Notes: generated by a model not told the origin, from the sequence alone. A DNA stretch of 64,000 nt from Botryosphaeria dothidea (GCA_011503125.2 WWBZ02000002.1:1426001-1490000), one strand, 5' to 3'; positions 46,294 to 61,155 are shown, numbered from the stretch's first letter. Made by a program: numbers and translations.

Positions 46294-47132
46294 TCAGGCG
46301 ACGAGCTTGCCGGCCACGAAATCAAGCGCGTCCGTCGTGTACCTGTCCAAGTACGTGACGTGAAGAAGCGTATTGTTGCCGCTCGCGCAGTACGTATCGC
46401 CCTCGTCACAGTAGCTGCGGATACGGTCGCCGTACGCATCGCACGAGATGTTGGCGGGGCGTGGGAAGAGGCCGTTGCTCGTGCTGTTGCCGGCGTCGAA
46501 GGACTTGCCAGCGACAAAGCGCGGATCGCCCATCTGGACGACTGCGAAGACTGTTTAGGAAATATGTTAACATATGCTCCTCATGTCTTTCTTTCTCTTC
46601 GATTTTTTTTTTTGCATTTCTCTACGCTGTTCCTCGTCTTGATGAAAGGAAGAAAAAGCCAGGAAACCTCACCTCTATCACCAATGGCCTTGTCAATAGG
46701 CGGTGTAAAAGCATTGCCCAACACGCCTCCACCTCCACACAACGTATCTCCCACCACATGCGCGCCCTGGCTGTACCCCATCAGCACAATCTGCGCACAC
46801 GGACACGCGTTCGCATAGTCCGTCAACGTCCGCGTCATGGCCGCCGTCCCCTGCTCGCTGGAGTCTTGATAGTCGCTAAGTGTGGCCGGATAGTCGATGG
46901 ACTCGTTGGTGGCGCCCGGATTGGCCTGAATGACCTGCTCGGCGAGCGCGCCGATCATGCCCGGGCCCGGTGGCTCGGTCGAGGCGCGCGCGATGATGAT
47001 GTGGACGGGCGCGCAGCTGACCTGGCGGACGACGATGTTGTTGGCCGTGTCAGTGAAGACGGGCGTGTCCATGGGGAAGGCGGTGGTGTAGCCGCCCAGG
47101 AGGGCGAGCGTGTTGAGGAGGAGGGTGAGCAT
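46294..47132 (-). CDS. Secreted CE5 cutinase / acetylxylan esterase-like serine hydrolase
   Basis: Two exons (47132-46673, 46550-46294; 122-nt intron with a T-rich tract) give 238 residues. A signal peptide covers ~1-18, with a short propeptide. The CE5 core starts at CAPVHIIIARASTEPPG (C40), and the nucleophile elbow is GYSQG with Ser121. Exon 2 supplies VVQMGDPRF, the YCDEGDTYC block with the likely catalytic Asp205, and the likely catalytic His217 (LLHVTY). Cysteines pair plausibly as in acetylxylan esterases (C110/C112, C132, C190, C201/C208). The enzyme would act outside the cell on plant polymers, either cutin or acetylated xylan. The RASTEPPG start is more like acetylxylan esterases, but substrate cannot be fixed from sequence. 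It sits alone, not in a cell-wall-degrading cluster. Confidence 0.88.
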
Positions 47133-48399
47133 CGCGAATGATGAGCCGGATTGACCGCGCTATTGTACTGGAATGGGACTTTGAAGGTTCTGGCACGAGG
47201 AGGAAGGAGGAGGAGGAGGAGGAGAAGACGTGGAAATGTGGAAATGAAGCAGCGGCCAAGTGCTTAAAGAGAAAAGACGAGCGGATGGCGAGACCGCTTC
47301 AAAAACAAGCACTCTTTCTCGCGCAACCCGGGTGCATTGGCCTCCTTCAGCGCCTAAACCCGTCATATATCAAACGTCCGAGGCTTCTTCAAGTCTACCC
47401 CACACCATGACGGACCTTCCCCTGGCGGAAACGACGCCTCTTCCGCTTTGGGCGGAGATGCACTAGTGAGGCTTGAAACTACAGCATTGTAGATCTGCCT
47501 ATTTGCATGAGTTGCATAATATTTTCACCCAGATACTTTACCTCACTTTCAAAAGAATTAATCATGGCGCTGATAAACCGTGCTCATTCTGGCACCTTCA
47601 CCAGACGTGTTTGGCGTTCACAGAGGGCATTGACGCGTGAAGATCCTTCCCTTCGCTCGGCGTTTGGCTAGAGGTTTGTTTAAGGCTCGGCAAATGCGCG
47701 TGGTCACGGCGCCTGGGGTAGTTCCAGCAGGCGAAACCATGCCTGTTCCTAGTTCTGGTCTAGCCAGCGGCTCGGCGACGGGGATTTTGGTGCTTGGGGA
47801 AGAAGCCTCGGTAAGCGGCAAGGTTCCTGCAAGACTGTTATTTGGAAGATGGTGCATGCAACGATTCCATGACCGACTAGGCCGTTGAGAATGCAAACAC
47901 TCTCGAGGGATGACCGACATCCTGCTCTGCTTGCAGCATGCATAGCTCATTGGTGTCAAGGCCTTTTGCCATCACCTCACTGCAGCCATCCGCTCGTCAG
48001 CTGGACAAGCTCACACGTCCAACGCCTGAATCGAAAGGTGTGGTCGGATTTGCCGCTTTGAGATGTCTATCTTGTGATTATTGTCGTTGATGCGGGGCCT
48101 CGGTGTAGCACCAGGCTAGGCTGGAAATCTCGAAGCATGTGATGATTACAATTGTATAGGGAAGTGGTACTAATACAGAATGCGGTGAAACCAACGGTCC
48201 TTATCCAGTCCAATGCAAATAAACGAATGATTTCCATGCTCAACCAGCCAACAATTTTCGACCTGATGCGCTTACAATGAGCCAGTGCGACCTTCTCATG
48301 TTGCTTTGACCAACTCCGACCAAATGCAATCTTCGCTAATGCGCATTAAAAGCTGTATGCTAAAAATGAAATGTTTTGAAGAGTGGGCAGATTTTTGTT
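47133..48399. other. Intergenic: CE5 promoter and Ric8 3' flank
   Basis: 1.27 kb. GGA-rich sequence lies just upstream of the CE5 gene (47196-47230). No credible gene or RNA. Confidence 0.55.
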
Positions 48400-50179
48400 T
48401 TAGTCAGGAGATGCAGGGTCATCACTGTCAGACAATTCTTCAATGCGCCCGGATTGGATCGCTTCCTCGACAGGGTTTTTGATGTCAACCACACCTGTCG
48501 CCTTGAGCCTGTAGAGATGGTGAGTGACGTAGATCCGAATCTTTTTGGGGTGACAATACCTTTCAAACAAAACGAAAAGTCTTTCCGCCTCTCTTTCCTT
48601 TTCTGCGTCGGTCATCGGAGGGCCTGTGTCCTTGATCTCCTCCGCGTCATATCGTTGACCCGTAATGGGGTTGATGTCCTTCGCCTTATCCTTTCCTTCA
48701 GCATTTTCACCCCCGTTTCCGTTGGCAAAAGCTTCCATGGCATTCTCCGGGATGGCAATGTTGTGGCTGAGTAAAAAACCCGACGCAAAGCCGTAACCGA
48801 CATTGTGAACGAATGTCGATGCATCCTTATCTGAAAGTTCGAACAACATAGACGAAATTTGGCTCCGCAAATTTGGCAGCATTGCAGCTGTTGAAAGATT
48901 CAGGAGCCGAGATGACAGAGTATCCGAGTGTCCAAGGGGCTTCTTTCGGTCATCCTCTGTCGGCAGGAGAAGCCATTGCATGTACTTTTTGACGTTCTCT
49001 GGGGCGAACTCATAAATCCTCCGAATCAAGGTGACCAATGGAGCCGCAACTTGATCCATTTCGACCTCTTTGTAGGCGGTGATCGACTTGTCGAGCAGTT
49101 CGATGAGGTGTGCTGCATTGCAATTTTGGTCAAATTTCGGGAAGACATTGGATTTCTTGTCGTCCAGGTTGAGGTTCAGGAGGGCATTGATCAGGTAGCA
49201 GATAGGCTGCTGCAGAGGGGGGTTCGGAACGGGAGCTCGGGAGAGAATCTTGAGGAGGTCGGGAACAGACTTGGAGAAAATATCGGTGAAATCCGGATAG
49301 AAGTGCGTTAAATTGAATACGAGCTTCAGGGTCTCGGAAAGAGCCATGTCATCCATGGGCGAGGAAGTCTGCTTCTTGCCATTCTTCGAATAGCGCTTGG
49401 AATGTCGGTAAATGCTCTGCATGGGTATGTCAATAAAGCTCCGATCGAGCCGACTGCACACCGCGGCATACCTGCGTGATTGCGTCACCCAGCCCTTTTT
49501 CTCTGACAAGGGGGTCGAAATTGAGATTTGTGTCGTAAGTTAGGAGGAACAGAATTCGCGACGTAAGGAACTCATCGTCCGCGTTGTCGCTCTGCGCAGC
49601 TTCAGTCGCGCCGACCAGTTTCTTGGTCGTCGATGTTATACAGACCTTAAGCTTCTCAGCCGCCTTCTCCGCATGTCCCTTGTCCACCAGAATCTGTCTG
49701 CATTGTGGCTGTAGGAGCAGGGCGTTGGCCAAGCAGCGCAGGGCTTCGCGTGAGGTGACGGTAGAGGGGCTGTAGAAGCCGTGGCGCGCCAGCGTGTCGA
49801 TACCCTACGTGTCAGGTCTCAGCATTCGCAGTCAGTGTGGCGTGTCAGGGCGGTGAGCGGCGTACATCGGGCGTAAAGATGGGGTCGGCGTCCCGGACAT
49901 CGCGTCCGTAGATTTTGATCTGTTCGAGGGCAGAGTTGCGCTCTGCAGAGCGGGACGGGTCAGCGCAGAGGCCTGGGTTGGAAGCGGGTACCGGCAGACT
50001 CACGATGCGGCAGAAGACTGGAGTCGTCGAGGTCGGAACGCAGCTGGGCCATCAAGATGGACACCTCAGCTCGCTTTTCTGGACGACGTCAGCGCACTAG
50101 GTCAGGTCGGACGGGGGACAGCTTGCATACTGTCGCCCGCGATGGAGGCGGCGTAGGCGCCATTGGTGGTGGAAGCCAT
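48400..50179 (-). CDS. ric8: Ric8/synembryn, G-alpha chaperone and exchange factor
   Basis: Five exons (50179-50131, 50078-50004, 49942-49866, 49804-49472, 49416-48400) with introns of 52-61 nt encode 516 residues. Ric8 is an armadillo-repeat protein that folds heterotrimeric G-alpha subunits and promotes GDP release; in fungi it is needed for growth and conidiation. Recognisable segments are SREALRCLANALLLQPQCRQILVDKG (~86-111), RILFLLTYDTNLNFDPL (~150-166), SETLKLVFNLTHFYPDF (~195-211) and the C-terminal hallmark TGVVDIKNPVEEAIQSGRIEELSDSDD (~485-512), ending in acidic phospho-site-like residues. The first three short exons (49, 75 and 77 nt) give MASTTNGAYAAS and LRSDLDDSSLLPHQRNSALEQIKIYGRDV, in frame throughout. 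It is divergent from RIF1. Confidence 0.94.
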
Positions 50180-50945
50180 TGTGGCATCGAGGCGCGGGTC
50201 GGCGGAGGGGAGGGGTGGTGGTGGTGTCTGTTTCGGAGCGGGTGCGCTGGTCTTTACATTAAGGCGGGCACACGGGGCTGAATCTTAGGTGCGGCAGCGA
50301 GGAAATGGTGGGTCCCCGCATTGAGTCGCTGCTGAGTAGTGATCAGGTCTGGTTGCGTGTCCTGGGGCGAGCATGAGAGCAAGTCAGCCTGCGGCCATCC
50401 TTGCCCACCTTGCACAGGATTGCTGAACTGGCGGACGCTGCATCCAGAAGAAGCAACGCAGGTAGCGGTGGGCTAGGGGCATGTGATGCGCTGCGTGGGC
50501 GAGCGGACCCGTGGCCCTCATGCGGACGCAATAATCGCACAGAGAGATCAGCCAGCACCGAGCGATCGTCAATGACGCATGGGAGCATCCGCGCAGAGCA
50601 AGCACGAAACGCGCAGCGGCAGCGGCCCCCCAGAGCGGGAGCGAGCGCGGAAAGGTTGTGCGCTGCAGCAGCTGGGATCCCTGCTGCCTGAGGCCGGCCC
50701 CGGATTTCAATTATGGAACCCGGCCGGGAGTGGACCTGGGCGCGACGACGACGCGACTTCGCGTTCTGGCGCGTCGCTGCAGGCTCGCGCTAGCTCTGCC
50801 GCAGCACGCCCACGCCCACACCCGGCCGCCTCACTCTACCAACTCTCAGACTGCGAACAACACCTGCCACTGCCTGTGAGCGGGTCCTCCACCTCTGCCA
50901 TGACTTAGCGCTCCTCATCATTCTTTTTTCTTTGTCTGCGCAGCC
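50180..50945. promoter_or_regulatory. Shared divergent promoter of ric8 and RIF1
   Basis: 766 bp separate the two start codons. The RIF1 side has a T-rich tract ending in GCGCAG right before the ATG, which resembles a 3' splice site. An intron in the RIF1 5' leader is therefore possible. Confidence 0.55.
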
Positions 50946-53900
50946 ATGGCCCCCCAGTCGCTGACCGTTTTCGATGACCTGCCGCTGCGACCGCCGACGC
51001 CCCCGCGAGAGGCCGATAAATACATTGACGAAGCCCTGCAGTTCCTGTCCGATAGCTTCGAGGTAGAAGAGGCCACCGGGAATGCGCCTGCCAACCCAGA
51101 GCCGGCCTTTGTGAATACTCCGCCGCAACACTCGCCCGCCTCCTCCGCAGAGCAAGCCAACGGCTCCAGCAGACGAAAAAGGGTCGACTTCTCACCATGG
51201 ACGGCATACCACAGCGTCAATGACCCTGCGACTTCCCGGCGTGGACTTCCTGGCTCACCTCTCCGTCCTCTGCCTCAGCCGCGGGACCCCAGGACTTTGA
51301 AAAGCATCTTGAAAGCACACGAACCCCCGGTTACCCAGCCCTCAACACCAAATCCCGGACACCACTCCAACATGTCGGACGACTTTGCAACCATGTTGGG
51401 TGGATTGCTCAAGCAGCTTGACGGAAAGTCGCGGCTTCATAAGCTCGACACATACATGGCCCTGCTCAATATTCTCAAGACGTACGACGGCAAGCCGGAC
51501 ACCAAAGCGCTGGTTGGGAAGATGGAACTGATGGCAATTTACATTCAACGAGACATGAGGGCTACCAATAGCCAAACGGGTGGTCTGGACGTCCAGCTCG
51601 CTCTGCAGGCCCTAAAGTTACTCGTGGCTCTGATGGAGATTAGTCCTGTTGCCGCACGGATTCCCGATGGATTTCGCACCTTCTTCCTCGACAAAGCAAT
51701 CGAGACCTTCAGCGACGCAACTGCACCGAAACAGTGGGTCAACCACGTCCTACATGCCTTCTACCAACAACGATTTGTTCGGATGATGAATGCGGATCGG
51801 GCGAACCGGGCGATTACCGCATTGAAGGATATTGAGGATCGCGTTTCTGGCAATAACGTAATCATCTGCAGGATGCTCGCGTATCAGACACTCCTAAACC
51901 AGCAACAGTCTGTCATGGTTAGCAGGTCTTCGGATTGGATCCAGCATGTCTTCCATGGGTTGCTGAGTAGCAACAAAGACATCCGCATGCGAGCCATTGA
52001 GCTGAGTACTGTAGCTGGCATTACTGTTGGTGACCTTGCTCAAATCTCGCGAGTGACCATGGAGACTTTGGCAAAGGAAATTGAAGAGGGTAAAAACTAT
52101 GGAGACTACTTCACCGATCGTCTGACTGAAATGCTCTCCAATGGGGAGACAGCTCAGCACGTGCCCCACATCTGGGCTGCTGTGAGCCTTCTCTTGAGGA
52201 ATCGCCGCCGAAAACTTGAGGGCTGGAAGCTCCTTAGAAGATGGTTGCAAGTTTTTCAGAAGTGCGTCAACTCGAGCAACAAGGAGGTTGCAATCCAGGC
52301 GAACTGTGCCTGGAATCGCTTCGTTTACACGCTTAAGCCGGACCACACGACCTCGCAAGCCTTCAGACATTTGTTGCGTCAAGCCATTGTGGCCCAATTT
52401 GATCGCAAGGGCTCGGATAAGGATGCGCAACGGATGAAGCGGTCTGCCTTCTCGAGCTACTGCAATCTTCTTTACTACTCTCTGCCTCCAACAGCTCCAA
52501 TCGAACAGCTGGATCTCTACTGGCAAGAGTTCGTTGTTGAGGTCCTCCCTTGCATAATAAGGAAAGAGCGGAAAGGATCAACAATGGCATGTAAGGTGTT
52601 GACTGCGCTGTTCAAGCGGAATCAAGCCAAGCTCTGGAAGGAGAATTTGGCCGTTGAATCTCCTATGATTTCCCTGGAGAACATTATGGCTTTGGATCCC
52701 AGATGGACACGGCAGAGATTGCGCAATGTATTACCGCCCTTTGAATTATGTCTCGCTTCGGCTCCCTGGACATGTAACTCACCATCTGACGAATTACCGT
52801 CGGAAACGCCAGTCAAGACGATGTGGGTAGCACTCATGAACACAATTGCAGAGGCAGGCAGCAAGGAAGTCACGGCATCTATGGATTTCAAGGAAGCTTG
52901 TGCGCAGATCATGAACCTCTTCCACCGTATATGGGCGAATTATCCAAAGTCACTAGGCCAAGAAGATGATTCAGAACATGCCTGGATCGACAAGTTCAGC
53001 TTTCTGGTCCTTTCCACAGTGGAAATCCTCGGTCCAGGTTCGTTCGCAGATCCAATACTTTCGCGCAACCCTGCCGGGGACTTTGAGGTTGCACCAACGC
53101 CTTCGCACCGACCAAAATCCCGGGGCTCTCTACAATCTCCCTTACTCCACCTCCTTCGTCTTTTCTTGTCGAATACACCCTCCGCCATTGACTGTCCCTC
53201 CATTCTCCGCCTTTCGGAGCAGCTCTTGGAACTTTGTTGTCATGCAAAGCCATCGAGAAAGTCCAAGCTCGAGCTTCTTCGAAATTTCGTACGGGAGTCG
53301 GCACCCTCATCAAATGACTTCTTCAGGTCCGGTATCTGGCGAAAGTGTGCGAAAGAGGCCGAGAACTGTCTCAAAAACTCAGGTGTTCCCACTTCAGCAG
53401 ATCGGGCCGCTCAGTCGCTCGGCGAGGAATATCATTCTGTCCTTGATATCCTTATTTGCGGAATTGACTATAGCGCTGACGACAGTCTCGATGTTGCAAG
53501 CGGTCTCTATGACAAATTCGTGGCTAGAGCGCATTGTGAGGTGGGCGAAGGGGGTAGTAGCGCAGCTGTCGCACTTGCTATCACTGAACCATTGTCCGAA
53601 GTATTGCAATCTGCACCAGGCAGTTCGAATGCCGACACTCTGACGCATTTTGCAACTCTAGTGCTTCAATACACGGAACACCCGAGGCATCGAAAGACAG
53701 TGGAACAGGCTCGTAGAAGCTTGTGGGGTGTAAGCACTGGTCCTCAAAAGCCAACGGATTTCGACCCATTCAGCCACCTTTACAAGATGATTGTTTTGCG
53801 GTTGCAAGCTTCGTATGAAGGCTTGGAGAATCTCAGAGGAGATCTTGTGGTAAAATTCTCGGCTGCATTAGGAGCACTTCTTCAGCGATGGCCTGTGTCA

Positions 53901-56830
53901 TTTGCAGTTGTGCTTCTTCGCAAAATCCAAGATGGAATTGCGGTCTGGGTGGAAGATCCTGAACAGAAGTTGGCAGGGGATACGGCGGATGCTCAAGGAG
54001 GCCGAGAGGCGGTGAGTACTAACGCTCATGGCATACAGTCCCGTCAAGCTAATACCACTTGCAGGTGTACACCTTGTGGGAGATAGTCATGGCCTCTGTT
54101 GAGGAACTACCGAGACATGACACTATGTCACTTAAGATTCTGGAAGCCTTGATTGTCGCCGGACTGCGCAGCCGACGACAAAGAATTGCCAATAGAACCA
54201 TCGAGATGTGGAACAAGACCTTCGGCGCGCAGGATAGCCTAGAGTATCCCCCTCTAGTGGAGGAGAGGTTGCGACGCATCCGATTGGTTGCGGATCTTCG
54301 ACTTCCTGAATTTCCTGAGAGTTCAGACAATGATGTGGGTCAACTGACCTCTCCTTCGAAAGAGCTCAAACTGACTTCTGGCCAGGACGAAGAACCAATT
54401 CCGACATTTGAGGATTCTCAAGAGGATACCGTACAAGCTCACCCGCCTCTCGAATTTCGTGGACCTTTCCCCTTACCCAAACGACTCAATGGCACCGCTT
54501 CCTCCTCCCCTGCCCCATCTAACCCGACACCAAGCAGGCGAACCCAAGCGCCTTCATCTAGCTCTAAGCCTAAGGCGAAATTACGACATGATGATTCGCA
54601 AATCGAGTTTGCGCCGATTCATTCATCGCCCGTGGGTGAGGCGACACTAGATTCTCAAGTGCTCACAGACCATCAGAAAGAAGTCAGGGAGAAGCAGCAG
54701 CATGCTGCAGCTATGTTTCCGGACATCAGTTCTAGCCCAGCTAAACAGATCAAGGACAAGAGACTGGACCTTGCGGCTTACGCAAAGCCCGGAAAATACT
54801 CTTCACTATCGGAAGATGCAGAGCCGAGATCCACACCAATACTCAATCTTCAGGAGTATGGTGGGAACCAGGATGTTCCAAGCTCTTCTCCAACTCCCCG
54901 TTCCCGCAGGGAAAACCGAGAAGATGCTGTGTCGGATGGACCGTATCTCACATCATCTGCTGCAGAAGCTTTTGTGGAAACAAATATTCCATCTTCTCCC
55001 CCCGGATTGGATGACGAGAATGAGCTTCCTGCGGACTCGAGTATTGTGAACGAGACTATCTTGAAGAACGAAGTTAGCACTGAAGCAGCTAGAGCAAATC
55101 ATTTCAACACCCTTGAGGAGGAACTTGGTGAGGAGGTGGTGGATCAACTAGTAGGCGATGTTACCAACCTTTCCGACACCAACCTCACCCAGTTTCAACG
55201 AGCATCTTCGCAAATTTCTGTCTCCAGTCCAGACAGCGAATCAGAGATGGGGAGTTCGGACATTGAGGTGGAAGTCTCCCAGCAACTCGAAAATGAAGTC
55301 ATCGCACAAGCTCTTCGTCACCGCGATGCCCTATCTAACGCTAGGAAGCAGAATTTGCTGGACGATGCGACTGCTAATGGGAACCAACAAGCCCTCAATG
55401 GCGATACAGCTGGTAATCTGCTAGATGATCTTTTGGGAGACGGGGAGAATATCAGCTCCTTTGATGATATTGCCGCCGACCTCCCTCAAGGAACTGCTTG
55501 CACAGGTTCTGAACCTGTGCAGAAGATTGTCTTGGAGGATTTACGTGGAACGCCGGCTTCTCCTACTGAAAAGGACACTTCCTCCATCGATCTTCCAATC
55601 CGGTCATCGCCAGCGAAGACGAAGTCGCGTCCTGAGACAATCGAACAAAATCTAGCTGCGGATGAGACTGTCGTAGAAGACTCATTCGTAGCTCTGGACG
55701 CTACTAGAGATGCATCGGGGTTTCAAAAGGAGCCGAATACCCAATCCAAACAGCCACCACCCAAAGCATCTCGCCACAAGAAACGCAAATCCGAAACGAT
55801 ACTGGACTTGAACAACATATCCAAGCGTTCAAAGAAGAAAGACTCCTTGTCCTCTTTAGACGTGCCGGACGCGAAGCGTAGCCAATACACAGGATCGGAG
55901 TCAGACAGCGATGACAGTCTCCTCAGTAACATACATGTAGAAACATCTAGCGACGGACTGTGGGCCAATGCTAAAGCTAGCTTCTCCAAGGCTCATCACA
56001 CTACATCCTCACAGTCCTCTCGGTCGAAGTCGAGATCAAAAAATGCTCAAACCCAAGAGAAAATGGGACGTCAATCTGCGGAACAAGTTTCCTCGTCACC
56101 AAGGGCATCTCCAAGACTTTCAGGATCCGCCGCGGAGCAAGCTCTTACACGGTTTCGCAAGAGGAAGTCTGGACTTTCCCAGTCACAGACGACAGAACCT
56201 GATCTTGAAGAAGAGAGGGATGCGTCGGTCGTGGACGAAGAGGAATCTGTTGAAGAAGCGCCGGCACCAAAAAAAAGGAGAGGCCGACTATCTAAAGCCC
56301 CGGACAGTCGAGCTTCAAGCCAGGCATCTAATGCGCCGTCCAGCATCGCCAAGACAGCACGTGGCCCTCACTCAAGAAGCGATGCGTTCCCGGCACCCTC
56401 GAGCACGATGATGACTGAAATGGAAGGCGATACATCGCGTAGCGGGCCTCCTCAAGACACGCCAGGTGGTAGTAGGGCAAGAGAGGTGGCGACGCAGAGA
56501 AAGAAGCGCAGGAGATCATACGATAAGAAAGGAGGCGCAGGTGGCACGACAGGAGATGAAACGCAGGCGGGCAAGGCAACAGCAAGTCAGGAGGACGCGA
56601 GGGCCAGCCAGGGTTCTACGACGTCCAATGGCCGTGAGGGCAAAACGTCTGATGAGCGGCCCAAACTGCAGCCGAAGAGTATCATTGAGCGGCTCAAGCG
56701 GGTGCTGTCGGATTGCAAGCAGATGGTGCTCGGGAAGACAGAGGAGCGCGAGATCGACGACGTGATCTTTGATCTTAGATTGGAGGTTCACGCGGCGGCT
56801 CGACGAGGAGTAGAGGAGTCAGGGAAGTGA
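50946..56830 (+). CDS. RIF1: Rif1, telomere and replication-timing regulator
   Basis: Two exons (50946-54011, 54065-56830) joined by a 53-nt intron give 1943 residues. Residues 1-130 are disordered and contain two adjacent PP1-docking motifs: RVDF at 79-82 (in RRKRVDFSPW) and SILK at 120-123. A long helical-repeat (Rif1_N, HEAT/ARM-like) region follows, roughly 140-1100, with segments such as LQALKLLVALMEISPVAARIPDGFR and WVNHVLHAFYQQRFVRMM. The last ~800 residues are disordered and Ser/Lys/Glu-rich, with basic patches (KRRGRLSK, KKRRRSYDKK), and end in a short predicted helix (~1895-1925). Rif1 recruits PP1 to oppose DDK at origins and limits telomerase action or end resection. The order RVxF then SILK matches the known Rif1 arrangement. 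Fungal C-termini are poorly conserved, so DNA-binding or oligomerisation parts cannot be placed. Confidence 0.92.
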
Positions 56831-58656
<1,826 letters not shown>

Positions 58657-59814
58657 GATGGAAGCACTGGGGATTTTGGGGTTTCGAAAGCTCCGATGCA
58701 ACAAACGAAAGTATGATGAAAAGGGAGATAAGAGTGCAAAATACCGACCAGGGCGAATTATGAAAGATTGACATTGACGAAGATGAAGAACGGAAGCCGG
58801 TCTTCTCGAATGAACATGTACGTTTCAGGCATATCTCTCGGGGCATTGCCTCGGGATTTCCCCATCTAAGCTAGGAATGTGGAACGTGAAGGAATAGAAG
58901 ACAACTTGAGGTGATATTTTCTGGTGCTCTGTGACGGGTACTCTTGATACGCTTTCCTGATCGGTGTCAACCACTTTCGCAGGTGAGTGCTTACGAGAAT
59001 GGCTGGTAACACCTTTCATTTCTTGTTTTTGCCGTGAATCCTCATTCAATCGGAGAAGGCGACGCCATCTACAGCTGCTTGTGGGCTGACGTGCAAAAAA
59101 GGCAAACAAGCACGTGTAATGATTATCCGGAGTCTCATGCGATACTCCAGGCCGTCGATTCGATTCGAGGCATTTTCACTACACGCGGATTTGACACCAA
59201 TACGACTGCTGCGTGAATCGGAAAATATATTCCGCCAACTTTGACAAGAGATCAGTCATTTCTCAACAAGTGATGGTTGGCAGAATACTTGGTTCTGAGG
59301 CTGTCGGAGTCTTTGATATCCTTGACAATTTTGTCTCGGACGAATACATGCGCCCCCCTTGCATTTCTGGTGCGATTGGACAGCACTTCATCTTCATCAG
59401 TAATTTCTGAAGGTCATAATGTCGCTCAACGAAACCGGTAGCTCCACTGCCACTTGAAGAACAAATCGTGGCGTCTCGTACACGCGTCAATAAGCATTTC
59501 AGACCCAACCCCCCCCCAAGTAGTTGAATCACTTGCACAAAGGCATATATTCCGGGTGCATTGAGGTAATGGAGCTTAGCGAGCTGATTGGACAGCAGCA
59601 GAAGACAAACAGGTCTTGACAAATATTAGCAATCTCATCTGTGTAATAGACGCACCTAGAGCTGCGCAGCATACGGTACGTTACACCCGAGGGATGAGAG
59701 AATCAATCGCAAACATACTGAACGAAAGAAGGCTCATTTCGCATCAAGGTATATTGCGAAAGGTCAAGCCATCTCCCGTTTGATATCACAATATTCTTCC
59801 CTAATTCGATCAGT
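58657..59814. other. Intergenic, no gene seen
   Basis: 1.16 kb of mixed composition between two plus-strand genes. Short ORFs on both strands lack motifs. Confidence 0.55.
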
Positions 59815-61155
59815 ATGACTCCTATCGGATCCAATCATATACTCCGCCTACTCTTCTCCCTTGTCCTCGTTCATATCTTCCACAGTTGTGATGCGAAGCC
59901 GTTCGCAGCAGACAGTACTTCTGTCTCAAATGGAACCACGCTGCCTGAATCCTATCTTGCGTCCTTGACTCAGTGCAATAACAAGCAGTTGTTATACTGG
60001 GGATCAAGATCCGTTTGGAGCAATGATCATGGAACCATCATCACGACCAACATCACTTCCACTGATACATTCACCGCCGCATCAATCATCACTCTTGCTT
60101 TGTCCGTACCAACCATTACTCTCTGTGATGGTGTTGCCCGTGCCGGTCAATCCACCACAACTTCACAGACGATTGAGACATCGGTCTTCTCCTACTCCAC
60201 TCCGGTGTCCACCGCGAACCCGGAGTTCGCAGGCCCTTCGCCGGCGTGTTCCATCAATACGGACGATTGTGTAGCCCTATCTTCCTACGCAACCGCTCAC
60301 AGCACCGAATTCCCCACCGACTCGAACCGCCGTGCCGACATTCCCTGCACAACCAGCCCCTGCTTCAACTGCATGATCTTCGCGAGGAGTGTCAAACTGT
60401 ACCACTGGCCCATCACCCCTACCATCCCCTGCAGAAACACCACCACGGGCCTGGAAGGCAGCTATGACCTTGCCGCCAGCATGCCGACCAGCACGCTCTC
60501 CTCACCCATCGCTCCACTCCCAACCGGCTCCACCACCCCCAGCCCCGCCCAAGCCCAAGCCCTTCCCTACCGTCTACCACCACCACACGTCACGGTCGTC
60601 TCCGCCGGCCTGACCTTCACGTCCCCCTCCCTCTACCTCTCCTTCCACGACATCAGCGCCCTCGACTACGCCCAGTCCTCCGCCTACACCTGCGGCGCCG
60701 CACGCAGCCCCACCGCGCCGTTCATCTCCCTCGACCCGGCCGCCCTCAGCAGCATCCGCTACGGGCCCTCGCCCCTAGCGCCCTTCCCACTCGACCCGGC
60801 CGACTTCGCGCACACCACCACGCTGGGCGCCCGCGTCGCGCTCGTGCCGCGCGACGCGTACCGGGCGCAGCACCGCTGCTGGGGGCCGCGCCCGTCGCTG
60901 GAGCCGGTCGGTCCCGAGTGCGAGGTCGTGCGCGACGACTATGTGGCGGAGGTGGCGTGGGCGGGGGCGGTGGAGGCGCAGGTGCGCGGGTTGGACGAAG
61001 CGTGGAGCCGGTGCGGCGTGTTTGATAATAATGGGTTGTTGGTCGTGGATGCCGAGGAGATTGGGGAGGGAGAGGGGCTGGGGGAGGGGAGCAGGGTGGA
61101 ATTGATGCCGTGGGACGAGGAAGATGGACGAGACGAGAAAGATGGGGAGGCTTGA
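59815..61155 (+). CDS. Secreted protein of unknown function, 446 residues
   Basis: A single uninterrupted ORF. Residues 1-27 form a signal peptide (hydrophobic LLFSLVLVHIFHSC, then DA|KP), followed by several N-glycosylation sites (SNGT, TNIT, RNTT). Cysteines are paired in short motifs: CSINTDDC (~146-153) and CTTSPCFNC (~178-186). A Pro/Ser/Thr-rich linker lies at ~225-265. The second half contains VTVVSAGLTFTSPSLYLSFHDISALDY, and the last ~40 residues are highly acidic. I recognise no catalytic motif; such proteins are common, unnamed components of fungal secretomes. Codon composition shifts strongly: up to ~60.3 kb it is mixed, while 60.5-61.0 kb is very GC-rich. No intron is needed. Function cannot be assigned. 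Confidence 0.75.
   Translation: MTPIGSNHILRLLFSLVLVHIFHSCDAKPFAADSTSVSNGTTLPESYLASLTQCNNKQLLYWGSRSVWSNDHGTIITTNITSTDTFTAASIITLALSVPTITLCDGVARAGQSTTTSQTIETSVFSYSTPVSTANPEFAGPSPACSINTDDCVALSSYATAHSTEFPTDSNRRADIPCTTSPCFNCMIFARSVKLYHWPITPTIPCRNTTTGLEGSYDLAASMPTSTLSSPIAPLPTGSTTPSPAQAQALPYRLPPPHVTVVSAGLTFTSPSLYLSFHDISALDYAQSSAYTCGAARSPTAPFISLDPAALSSIRYGPSPLAPFPLDPADFAHTTTLGARVALVPRDAYRAQHRCWGPRPSLEPVGPECEVVRDDYVAEVAWAGAVEAQVRGLDEAWSRCGVFDNNGLLVVDAEEIGEGEGLGEGSRVELMPWDEEDGRDEKDGEA

Noticed and set aside
53394..53648. Short ORFs on the minus strand within RIF1
   Set aside because: Antisense shadows of a clearly coding exon.
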